Shown: positions 55,719 to 64,000 of the stretch, piece by piece
How positions within the stretch are numbered: position 1 is the stretch's first letter
How the letters are laid out: each line of letters begins with the position of its first letter
NCBI GenBank assembly: GCA_949317995.1
Contig: OX439050.1
Location: 1,302,001-1,366,000 of the forward strand
Length of the DNA: 64,000 nucleotides
Direction: 5' to 3'
Source: Acholoe squamosa
Taxonomy: Eukaryota > Annelida > Polychaeta > Phyllodocida > Polynoidae
Program-made: the position numbers and the translations under genes
Notes under the pieces: generated by a model
Databases searched by the model: none
What the model saw: the letters and a program-made list of their open reading frames with translations, nothing else
Told to the model about the DNA's origin: nothing

Positions 55719-56957
55719 CTAGAGTGACTGTCTTAGTCTCTTCTTGAACCGTATTGCCGTAGTCTGTACAACATTATCCCAGAATTCACTAGTTCCATTT
55801 ACCAGTGTTAAATCTTTCACTCTGTGTTTTCGAAAATGATGGACTTGGCCAATTTCTGGTGATACTACAACCTGTTGGCTTCCTCTCATTGATTGGGTTG
55901 GTTTATGAACACTAACATGTATTATCAGTTTGCATCGTGCAACAATTTTCGACCTCAGTCTTGGTGGTAGAACACCCTTTTGAATACTTACGATGTTGGC
56001 AGTTTTCATATCATTGCTGATTTTGGATACATTGAATCTATAAAATACATGTCGGAACATAAAGCTGGCATATGTTTCCTTATAAATTGCGTCCATCATT
56101 TTGCCCCTAGTACCATGAGCTAAGGGCACAATGAACTCATCAAGATCCGTAAAAACTATAAACTTAGAAGTCAATCTATGCCTGTAGAGGCAGTCATTCA
56201 TTGCAAGTACTTGACCATAATAATGGGTATGCTTCACTGTAGAAGGTTTTAATTTCCAATTGACAATTTCCATTAATCCCTCAGCTTTGTAAACTTCGAT
56301 AATTCTGTAGAGATTTTTTGGAATGCTAAGATTATAGATACAGAAGAAATCGGCTCCAAAGTATAGGTTTGTTTCCATCATCTCTATAAAATCCTGATTT
56401 GAAACTGTTCCCCACATTGGAGATATACATATTGTAAACCTATGGTGATGTTTCATTCTAGTGGCAACTTCTTTTTGTATTGGAACACGGAATTCTTGAA
56501 TAAAAGATGTACTGAGCAGATTACTTGGTAACAGACTTACGTAGAGTAGATCATATTTTAAAATTGAAGTTGAGATGTCACAAGTAAATTCTGTTGATAT
56601 CATGTACAATGCCTTCCGTGGTGCGCTATACAGAGGCGTTTTCTGAGCAACTGTGATGTTAACTATTGACTTATCTATACTGAAATGACAAAAGTGTATT
56701 CTGCTGTCATTTATGTGAGTCATTGTAAGCACCTTTATTTGTGTGATATTCTTTCCCTTGTTTACTCGACTGTCTTCATATGCACTATATCTGACAAATT
56801 GCAGATTTTGGTTTTCCATTGGAATTCCTTTTATCCCTTTCATTGCAAGAAATGTCATCGATCCAGGAATAATATTAGGTGAGGTGGCCCACATGATAAG
56901 GATGATGAGACCAACTAATAAATTTAAACTAAGGGCTAAATGTGTTCGTCGAAACAT
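55719..56957 (-). CDS. Glycosyltransferase family 92 (DUF23) protein
   Basis: Intact single-exon frame of 412 codons. Residues about 7-26 form one membrane anchor (LALSLNLLVGLIILIMW), so a type II Golgi protein is expected. The lumenal domain has the GT92 pattern: FTICISPMWG, a glycosyl-donor region (EMMETNLYFGADFFCIYN), VLAMNDCLYRHR, the metal/nucleotide-sugar motif FTDLDEFIVP (about 270), SFMFRHVFYRF, and a His-rich C-terminal part (IHVSVHKPTQS, VHHFRKHRV). Characterised GT92 members transfer galactose to fucose or related acceptors on N-glycans; the acceptor here is unknown. Start chosen because it gives the basic residues directly before the anchor. The 3' end is duplicated at 50034. Only clear host gene in the window. 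Confidence 0.87.
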   Translation of the reverse strand: MFRRTHLALSLNLLVGLIILIMWATSPNIIPGSMTFLAMKGIKGIPMENQNLQFVRYSAYEDSRVNKGKNITQIKVLTMTHINDSRIHFCHFSIDKSIVNITVAQKTPLYSAPRKALYMISTEFTCDISTSILKYDLLYVSLLPSNLLSTSFIQEFRVPIQKEVATRMKHHHRFTICISPMWGTVSNQDFIEMMETNLYFGADFFCIYNLSIPKNLYRIIEVYKAEGLMEIVNWKLKPSTVKHTHYYGQVLAMNDCLYRHRLTSKFIVFTDLDEFIVPLAHGTRGKMMDAIYKETYASFMFRHVFYRFNVSKISNDMKTANIVSIQKGVLPPRLRSKIVARCKLIIHVSVHKPTQSMRGSQQVVVSPEIGQVHHFRKHRVKDLTLVNGTSEFWDNVVQTTAIRFKKRLRQSL

Positions 56958-57561
56958 TTCAGTATGGTGCTCAATAACAATATGATAATTTTTTTCATGA
57001 AAGGGATTATAAAGAAAGGTTTGTTTACAGTGTCATACCAGTAACATTTTACTGTATGCATAAAAGTCATCAATTGCTAACCTCCTAACAAGGGAGGGGG
57101 TACATTAAAGTGGAAAAAAATAAAAGATTTTCATGAATATATTATATAAAACCTTTATCATAGGAACATATGGACACAAATATAATAAATGGATACACAG
57201 GGAAATGATTATTAATCAACTGCAAGTGTGTTAAGATATGTAATCCAATTAAAAGATCTATAATGGGAAATACTTTTTTTTTATTTTCACCACCAGGTGG
57301 CTTCTGTTTAAGTGTGTGTATTTGCTTTAGATAACAGCATGATATCGGGTGAGACCAATCCACTGATTGGTCTACGTATTGATACGGTCAGTACCACTCC
57401 TCACCCACCTGCTACTCCTACACACACACACACACACACACACACTGCTGCTGCTTACCTGGACATACCTGTGGGCAGTGACCCACTACTGCAGCTTTCT
57501 AGCCTAAGGGCACACACATGGGACTCTTCCACTGGTTCAATCTTTTTTTTTTGTATGCATC
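56958..57561. other. GT92 upstream region and intergenic DNA
   Basis: AT-rich, no gene seen. Promoter of GT92 presumably lies just right of 56957, but no core element stands out. Confidence 0.4.
57420..57445. repeat. (CA)13 microsatellite
   Basis: Uninterrupted dinucleotide run. Confidence 0.97.
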
Positions 57562-58737
57562 ATGGTGGCTTGTTTAGTATGCCAACAGTCATACCATGGC
57601 AACAAGAAGCACTGCCCCAATTGTGGGGTGCTGAACCACAAATTTACAGAGGAGACCAGGAGTAATGCAGTTTTTCATGAGGAAGAGGGGGGAGACCAAG
57701 GAGCTTCCAACATGGCCAACCCCCTGGGACAGAGAAGGCAGAGCAACACACAGCCCTCCAAATCACCAGAAGCTATCCTCCAGGAGAAAATTACAGGAGC
57801 AGAGGAAAAAGCAGGACTATTAAGGAAAAAAGGTGATCTTTTAGCTTTAGAAGAGAGGCTGGCCTTAATTGACTTAAAGAATGCAGAATTAGAGGAGGAA
57901 TATAAGAAACCTCTCAAGGACATACAGCAGAAGCAGCAGAGTGCTGCACACAAGAGAAGGGGTGCATTCGTAAATTTCATTGATTTGGCTGCACCCAACA
58001 GCAGCAATGCGCAAGGAAATGCGTTTACAAATGCGGCCGGGAGCAGCAGCACATACGCCGACCACCGAGGAGAGGACTACCGCACGTTTACGAATGCAGC
58101 CAGCAGCACGAGGAATACTGAAGACGCACGGACCTTGCCGAGAGCCTCCGAAAGTATATTCAACCCGAACACGGCCAGAAACCCACGGAGATACCCGAAC
58201 GCCGCCAAAAATGAGTTCAGAGAGGATCGGGGACGGTCGGGAAGCACACGGAAAATACCGAGCGCCACCTTGGGGATCTTCTGAGAAGCAAACATCGACA
58301 GCAGCAGGAACAGGTACGGTCAAGGCTTGGATTACGATATCTACCCGAAAACAAACGCGAGCAGCAGAATATTCACCGAGGACACGCCAAACACTGCCGA
58401 CGGCTTGGATCGGAAGTCTTTGGATTACGTTGACTCGGGCAAGTTCGGCAATATCCGGAAACGCTCGGGAATGCAAGATGGCGCTATTTCCGCTTTCGCC
58501 GAGGGAGACAATTTGCAGCAGGAGTTTAGGCAATTTTTGGCAGATAAACAGCAAAGACTGCTCAATCTGGCCAAACAGAACCCAGTAGGCAGTGTTACAG
58601 TCCCCACCACAGCAGCACAGGAGGTACCACAGCTGTATTACCTGGATGGGACACCCTACACTGGGTCTTTGCCTGGCACACAACACCTATTTGAAATAGC
58701 TGCCTTTGAATGTACATATATGTGTATGAATTTGTGA
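57562..58737 (+). pseudogene. Zinc-ribbon/coiled-coil ORF, one in-frame TGA
   Basis: 392 codons from ATG 57562 to 58737, interrupted only by TGA at 58282-58284 (CGA to TGA would explain it). N-terminal C-x2-C...C-x2-C zinc ribbon (CLVCQQSYHGNKKHCPNC). A charged helix follows at about 70-135 (ILQEKITGAEEKAGLLRKKG, LALEERLALIDLKNAELEEE), then an Asn/Ser/Arg-rich disordered part with repeated FTNAA, and a C-terminal helix (DNLQQEFRQFLADKQQRLLN). The layout recalls the Gag-like gene at 2920-4411, but I cannot show homology by eye. No partner pol is nearby. Could be a retroelement ORF1 or a domesticated fragment. Confidence 0.45.
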
Positions 58738-59010
58738 ATTTATAACTGACATTTATCACCAATATGCCAGGTGGGGAAAACCCCATACTGAAAAGATATT
58801 TGTCAGGTTATTTATGTATAGAAAACCTGTTTATCCCCAAACTCTCTCCATTTGAAATAACTGCCTCTGAATTAATATATTTGAAAGCTACACATTTATA
58901 CCTGATATATATTACTAATATACCAGGTAGGAACAGCCCACTGCTGAAACCATGTATGTCAGGCACCTACCAGGGTATGTCTATAGAATATTGTGTATAT
59001 TCATTTTAGA
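58690..59010. repeat. Imperfect tandem repeat, about 160-bp period
   Basis: TTGAAATARCTGCCTYTGAAT and AATATRCCAGGTRGG recur at 58690/58852 and 58761/58917, in the same order. Confidence 0.75.
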
Positions 59011-59317
59011 TGATTTGCTGAATCTCTGCAAAAAGGATCTACATGTGTATACATTGTTAAAATGGTGTGGTATTAAGCAACACAAGTCAAAAAAGGAAAC
59101 AACAACCAAATGAAATAAATCATGCATCTACCAACACCCACACATGAGTATCTCCAGGGTGGTGTGCAAAGAAGTCAGGCCATCGATAAACATAGGTCAT
59201 GCCAGGCAACTCAATTAGTGCTGGAAAAACCAAAGACGTAGAAATTATATGCAAAACACTCACGTAACTTAAGAGCTCCAGGGTTACTCAGATGAAGATT
59301 GTCATGAAAATACATAC
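59011..59317. other. Short non-coding gap
   Basis: Nothing recognised. Confidence 0.5.
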
Positions 59318-59345
59318 TTTTTTTTTTAACAGATTTAACTTTATT
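59318..59345 (-). terminator. Poly(A) signal and tail of LINE-4
   Basis: Minus-strand AATAAA at 59345-59340, A10 tail at 59327-59318. Confidence 0.85.
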
Positions 59346-59442
59346 GATTCTATAGGCACAAATTACAATGTATAAGGTGTGTCATCAGTTCCACAAAATA
59401 ATATGTAGAGGTATCAAGATATCAGTGAATCAATAAAGTTCT

Positions 59443-59482
59443 GGGGGAGGTCGTATCTAAAGATATTGTTCTGACCCCCCCC
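59443..59482 (-). other. 3'-UTR stem-loop of LINE-4
   Basis: Minus strand: G-run plus GGTC pairs with GACC-T-CCCCC around a 20-nt loop containing AATATCTTTAGATAC. Same loop length and near-identical loop as 34651-34690, but a different, still-paired stem. Confidence 0.7.
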
Positions 59483-59670
59483 CAGTGAGAATTTGACATG
59501 GGTCTCAGCTTTGACATTAGATATAAATATATACATGGTAATAGTGGCTGAGAATTATGAGACCGTTTACAAGTAGTTTTTACCATTTTTTTAAATATTG
59601 AAATTTTTTTGTGTTGAGATGTGTGTCACCAGGCGCCTAGAAATAATTAATACATATACCAAGTAGTTTG

Positions 59671-61045
59671 CTATATAACAGTGGACATCATGTCCTGCTT
59701 CACTTTGTCTTTAAATTCTGAAATGTTTTTTTTATTACGATATTCAGCTGGTAGTCCATTCCATGCCTTAGCACAAACGACTTCTGGACTTTTTTCATAG
59801 GCAACAGCATTAATGAGAGAGTATTCAAGGACAGGAGCTGTACATAGTCTTGTAATCCTAATTGGGTTTTTTACATTTAAACCATTTTTTACCATATGAA
59901 ATGCATGTAATTTTTGATGATAATCTCTTCTGGTATTAAGTTTAGGAACTTTAGCCAGTTGGTGTAAAAGATCAGTTGGCGTTAATATATTTCTTTTAAA
60001 ACATGTTTTCAAGCATCTATTTTGTAATATTTGCAGTTCTTCAAGAAGGGCATGATTTGCTGATCCATAAAAAATATGGGCATAGTCAATAATAGGAAGA
60101 ACATAGGTTTTTTACACTTTCAACATAACCCTATTTGACAACATTTTGCGCAACTTATACAATAAAAATGATTTAAAGCAAATGTTTTTTAACAATAATT
60201 TCACATGGCTATTGAAAGACATTTCTTGATCCAGAATTACTCCAAGATATTTATAAGAAATAACTTGTTTAAGTTTTGTGCCATTCAAAACAATATTAGT
60301 TTGTGGTAATTTCCTCAAAGTAGGAGATGCAGCAAACACCATAACCTTGATGATCACTTAAATGAATATCCAAAGGACCGTAGGACAAAATATTAACGCA
60401 ATTTGTGAATATTAAATCTATACATGTATTAAAACCAGTAGTGGTTGTAACACAATTTATCAACTGTCTAAGATGAAAATTATCCATAGTTTTATATAAT
60501 AAGATGCGTTCATTATCATCAATTAGTGCATCGACATTAAAATCACCTATACATACAATATCAAAGTCGTCAATAGAGTCAATCTGTAAGAATAATGCAA
60601 TAATAGTATTACAAAAGTTAAGCAGATTTCCTTGGGGGGGTCTATACACATTACAGACAATAGTTTTTTTCGCTTTACCTTTCTGAATTATTAACCATTG
60701 AACCTCTATATCTGGATTACCCCTGTTGAGATGTCGTAAAGTTTCAGCAGAACACATAACAGTATCTAAAATATGGGCAATCAAACCTCCACCTCTAAAT
60801 TCACTTATTCTATCATGTCTATACATAGAACAGCGATTTAATTTATAGTGAACGTCAGCATGTGAATTATTCAAGAATGTTTCAGAAAACAGGAGTACAT
60901 CAATATTTTTATTTTCTAATTGTTCTTTAATTCCAGCTATCTTATTTCTTATGCTCCGGGCATTTAGATGGACTACGTAAAAACCGGTATAAAAATTTGT
61001 TTTACCACCATATTTCAATATTATTAAAGAATAATAGTTTGACAA
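59671..61045 (-). pseudogene. LINE-4 ORF2: full endonuclease fused to RT C-terminus
   Basis: Endonuclease (61045-60345) with VHLNARSIRNK, LLFSETFLNN, FRGGGLIAH, CNVYRPPQGN, CIGDFNVDAL and the final LSDHQG: all catalytic blocks are visible. Within a few codons of SDH the sequence becomes the RT segment VMVFAASPTLRKLP and ISYKYLGVILDQEMSF in another frame. TAA at 60114-60112 interrupts, then LPIIDYAHIFYG, ILQNRCLKTCFKRN and the WNGLP/FKDKVK tail end at 59671. RT palm and YADD are absent, so it has no polymerase of its own. Confidence 0.88.
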
Positions 61046-61320
61046 GGGTTTTTACAAGAATTTCACGGGCATGACACACAACCTCAACACATGAAAAAGA
61101 AAAAACAAAGATAAAATAATACAAAAAAGAAAAAGAAAAATGTCCCTCGGAGGGCATACGGCTCTGCTGGCCACCCATCCTAACCAAAGGTATTTTCCAG
61201 GTGTAGAACGGCTCCATTAAATTCCTTTAATAGTTTATATTAATTTTTCTGGGTTGATAATATTATTCACACAAGATAAATCATACTGGTATGTGTGGAT
61301 CTGTCTATACATGTATCTCT

Positions 61321-62810
61321 CTATTCGACAATGGCTTCAGCTGCTTCTGGATGCTCTGGTAGTCTACCATCCGGAGTAGCATTTTCTGGACGATTTTCTG
61401 GAGTCAAGTGTAGGTTTTCTGGTCGATTTCCATCATTTCCTTCACCTTCATCACTCTTGTCATCAGGATAACGTGATAAGACTCGTCTCAGCCTCATCAA
61501 TAGCTTGCCCTGTACATTGGCACCATTTAAGTTGCCCTCTCTGCAGTGTCGATATTGCCCCAGGTGGTAGCCAACTCCATCACAGGATGGAAACTTCCCT
61601 CATACAGGTTTCTGGCATTGACTGATAATAGATATCCTCTCAGATTTGGGTCTGAAAACTTAATAGCGTTCAATTTGTACATGACTATTTCTGCATGTTT
61701 CACCCAGGAAGGATTTTCTTTGAGAATTTTTGTTGCATTCATCATTTGATATGGACATGATTGTTCTAAGATCCTTTGGGCAATGTCATCTCTGTCAAAG
61801 GTCTTTGCCTTATAGAACTGGAAACCCTGTTCCACACAGTTGAATGTTAGATCACCATCTTTAATTACACATGGATATAGGTTAGATAACCGATGATGCA
61901 CTGATCTGTACATTAGGCCATCAGGGGTCGAGGCCTCAGACAATTTCTCCATTGTCAAACCATGGGGTAGATTACCTAACTGCCTGTGACTGTAAGTTCT
62001 ATCATCAATTATAATATGTCTTTGACGTAGTTTGACTTTGATGGAATTTGCCTTGCATAAGAAATACATTGCTCTTAGATCAATAAACTGACAATGTTTA
62101 TTTTCACTCAGTTCATCTCCTATGGAAACATTATCCCATTTGCTTTTACCTCTCAAATTTTTCAGGTTTTTGAACAGTTACCTTTTACATTGCAGGTTGA
62201 GAAAGATCAAATGTATGGGCCTATGCTTACCCTCCATATTGGCTGTATTTTGGTTTAGTTTTCTTCGCTGAGGACCTTCTCTACGGACCGCTGCCACCAT
62301 GTCAACACCCCAGTTAACATTGGTATCGATGAATAGTTGTTTCATATCGGCGTACAGATCTTCATTTACCTTTTCCTCGTAACCTTCAATTATTACAACC
62401 TTCTGTGCATCAATTTTCTCCAGTTTTTCAAACTTATTTTGATGTGATTGTAGTAAATTGGTAGTCGCATCAGCTGTCTTGTTTACAATTTCTAGACTGT
62501 CCTTGACCTCTTGTGTGGCCTTCGAGTTCTCCTCTAGTTTTGTATCAACAGACGCCAAAGTATCATTTAGTCCCGCATTTGTATCATTTATGCATTTAAT
62601 TGAAGTTTGCAATGATAATAATGTTTGCAAAGTATTTGAGGTCATCAGTTCTTGAGCAGACATTCTTTTCTCAAGGGAATTTACTGCATCGATAACATCA
62701 GCTAGACTCGCCGTAGACTTCAACAATGGCTGGGCCGCCATATTTGAAATTTCAGATGCCTCACCTTGCTCAGGAGTTTTTGACCTAGTGTTGCCAGCAG
62801 GGGTTGACAT
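61321..62810 (-). pseudogene. LINE-4 ORF1: coiled coil-RRM-CTD-NADAR fusion, one stop and one frameshift
   Basis: Spans about 496 codons. Residues about 30-135 are heptad-rich (ADVIDAVNSLEKRMSAQ...NKFEKLEKID), then an RRM-like core (VVIIEGYEEKVNED, MVAAVRREGPQRRK, RPIHLIFLN). TAA at codon 211 (62180-62178) is followed in the same frame by the CTD (LFKNLKNLRGKSKWDNVSI). The NADAR domain (about 298-450) has HRLSNLYP, DGDLTFNCVEQGFQFYKAK, IAQRILEQSCPYQM, SWVKHAEIVMYKLNAIKF, GYLLSVNARNLYEGS and TTWGN. After a one-base shift near 61540 it continues with GNLNGANVQGKLLMRLRRVL, the family's C-terminal G-x-N...GK-x-LM-x-x-R signature. A Pro/Glu-rich tail ends at TAG 61323-61321. Expected substrate class is N-glycosidic bonds or ADP-ribose on guanine; partner nucleic acid would be element RNA/DNA. 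Confidence 0.85.
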
Positions 62811-62812
62811 TA

Positions 62813-63298
62813 CTATGTAAGTCTGCGCTTGAGTACCTTATAATCACTAATAACTCGCAAAGAGTTTCCACACTCGTGTTTTTTTTTAAAAATCAGGCTG
62901 ACCATGGGATAACACAATTTTGAAGGAAGGAATGAAGAAAGGAAACGTATTATGTATGGCAGTATTGAGCAACTTAATTTCTGGGCTGTCAATGCATTAT
63001 GACATAGGCGAGGGAAAATACTTAAAATGATGAACTTAGTATTGGGATAAAGTGAGGAGGCACAAGTGATCAACTCTTTAAATAAGTCAAGAATCTCTTC
63101 TGGGGAATTAACAAAAATGTTATTTGTTCCAACATGGAAAATAATACATGAATACTGGGAAAACACATATGGATCATGTAAAATGATAGAAATGATGTCC
63201 TAGATCTTTGCCCCCCCCCTGTAACTAAATGTATCTGTATCATTTAAATGATGAATGAAGCTTACAATAGGGTCCCCGATGATACCTCGAGATGACAT
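62813..63298 (-). pseudogene. LINE-4 5' ORF: SGNH-hydrolase-like, one in-frame TAG
   Basis: ATG 63298; stop TAG at 62815-62813, two nt before the ORF1 ATG, which suggests translation coupling. Block I reads IIGDPIVSF (the nucleophile Ser of GDS is Pro). Block II is YRGGAKI, followed by TAG at 63202-63200. Then DIISIILHDPYVFSQYS and block III IIFHVGTNNI. A C-terminal DxxH is not seen. So it has the SGNH fold but probably lacks activity or is decayed. The same kind of domain is ORF1 in LINE-2. Confidence 0.65.
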
Positions 63299-63350
63299 CT
63301 GTAAATAAATCAATAATATATGAGTCTACACAAGCAATTAAACAGGATAT

Positions 63351-63603
63351 TGTCATTTTAGTTATTGTGCATGATCAAGTTGTCATGTGAGAAATATCAT
63401 ATGACTAGTGGTTATAGTGAGTAAGAATATCAAGCTCTTATTTAGTGTTACTTCCAGTTATCACTGGTTTATTAACTTTAGGCAGACATATAAGAAAATC
63501 AATCATACACATGTTAATATGCAGGTAATTTCCACACACCGTAAATATACAATTGTTTATAAAGTATAATGTTCTGTTCCACTCCACCTGTGAGGTAATA
63601 ATA

Positions 63604-63645
<42 letters not shown>

Positions 63646-64000
63646 GTGATGGTGATGGTGATGGTGATGGTGATGGTAATGGTGATGGTGGTGGTGGTGG
63701 TGGTGGTGGTGGTGGTGGTGGTGGTGGTGGTGGTGGTGGTGGTGGTGGTGGTGGTGGTGGTGGTGGTGGTGGTGGTGGTGGTGGTGATGATGATGATGAT
63801 GATGATCAAAAGTCAAAACAGTCTCGGTGGCGTTACCTCCCTAATAATAGGGGTTCCGCCTTGATCTTGGGCTCATTTTGACCGTCTAATTATGGCCTTT
63901 TCATAAATGCTTTCATATTTGACCTAAGTTGCTTAGCAGCGACGCTAGATTGACCGGAAGGTTATGGCGTCATTACTTATGTAACCTATTGTTCAGTGTT
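63351..64000 (-). repeat. Diverged LTR-A-type LTR, cut by window end
   Basis: Starts TGTCATTTTAGTTATTGTGC and follows the LTR-A LTR from its same end. The stretch equivalent to about 11225-11790 is replaced by a trinucleotide array, and homology returns at about 63830. Same orientation as LTR-A. Whether it is solo or part of a full element lies outside the window. Confidence 0.85.
63597..63806. repeat. (ATG/GTG)n trinucleotide array, about 210 bp
   Basis: ATG units, then mixed GTGATG, about 40 GTG units, and ATG again. Apparent poly-His, poly-Thr, poly-Val and poly-Met ORFs over it are artefacts. Confidence 0.97.

Larger units (their letters stand above)
50116..55800 (+). repeat. Tandem duplication, copy 2 (5,685 bp)
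   Basis: Direct second copy of 44431-50115. Its right end runs into the complete GT92 gene. Confidence 0.97.
59318..63298 (-). mobile_element. LINE-4: SGNH + NADAR-ORF1 + EN-RT LINE, internally deleted
   Basis: Minus-strand LINE: SGNH-like ORF (63298-62813), ORF1 with complete NADAR domain (62810-61321), endonuclease (61045-60345), then directly the RT thumb/C-terminus (60345-59671), a 3' UTR with a stem-loop, AATAAA and poly(A). The whole RT finger/palm region is deleted. Few disruptions elsewhere, so it is fairly young. An LTR-A-type LTR lies about 50 bp upstream. Confidence 0.88.

Noticed and set aside
61321..62810. NADAR gene as host or bacterial contaminant
   Set aside because: It is in one frame with an L1-like ORF1, between an SGNH ORF and a LINE endonuclease, with LINE poly(A); LINE-3 repeats the arrangement.
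63438..63864. Poly-His, poly-Thr and poly-Val ORFs
   Set aside because: Translation of a trinucleotide microsatellite.

Overview
This is an animal nuclear genome window, most likely from a marine invertebrate. The lineage is a guess, made from the mix of LINEs, env-bearing Ty3-like elements and a GT92 glycosyltransferase. Nearly everything is transposable-element DNA, layered and mostly decayed. Only one ordinary host gene is evident: an intact single-exon GT92 glycosyltransferase at 55719-56957 (-). I saw no tRNA, rRNA or CRISPR.

Layout. 1-2919 (+): dead LINE-1 ending in poly(A). 2920-4411 (-): broken Gag/ORF1-like gene. 4555-8345 (-): dead LINE-2 with an SGNH-hydrolase-like ORF and an EN-RT ORF. 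8369-27033 (-): LINE-3, whose ORF1 ends in a NADAR domain and is split by LTR-A. LTR-A (10966-26585, -) is a 15.6-kb retrovirus-like element with two LTRs, gag, pol and env, flanked by a 4-bp target duplication. 27034-33030 (+): truncated, inverted second copy of LTR-A from mid-RT to mid-env. 33031-34096: non-coding stretch with a perfect 42-nt palindrome. 34097-42495 (+): LTR-B, a Ty3/Gypsy-type element with an upstream ORFX, a 978-codon Gag, PR-RT-RNaseH and integrase. 43006-46489 (+): a second ORFX-type gene with C2H2-like fingers. 44431-55800: an almost identical 5,685-bp tandem duplication holding the ORFX 3' part, about 3.5 kb of non-coding DNA and the 3' tip of the GT92 gene. 57562-58737 (+): broken zinc-ribbon/coiled-coil ORF. 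59318-63298 (-): LINE-4 with an SGNH-like ORF, a nearly open ORF1 carrying a full NADAR domain, and EN-RT. 63351-64000: relative of the LTR-A LTR, cut by the window edge and carrying a (GTG/ATG)n tract.

Most notable points. (1) Two diverged LINEs (LINE-3, LINE-4) carry a NADAR domain (ADP-ribose/N-glycosidase superfamily) fused to an L1-like ORF1 protein (coiled coil, RRM-like core, CTD). This suggests a retrotransposon-borne enzyme acting on ADP-ribosylated nucleic acid or protein. (2) Three ORF junctions in two different LTR elements share the same -1 overlap grammar, G-GRA-AAY-TAG, a likely programmed frameshift. (3) A 3'-UTR stem-loop shared by LINE-4 and a LINE tail in LTR-B keeps its loop while the stem changes in a compensating way.
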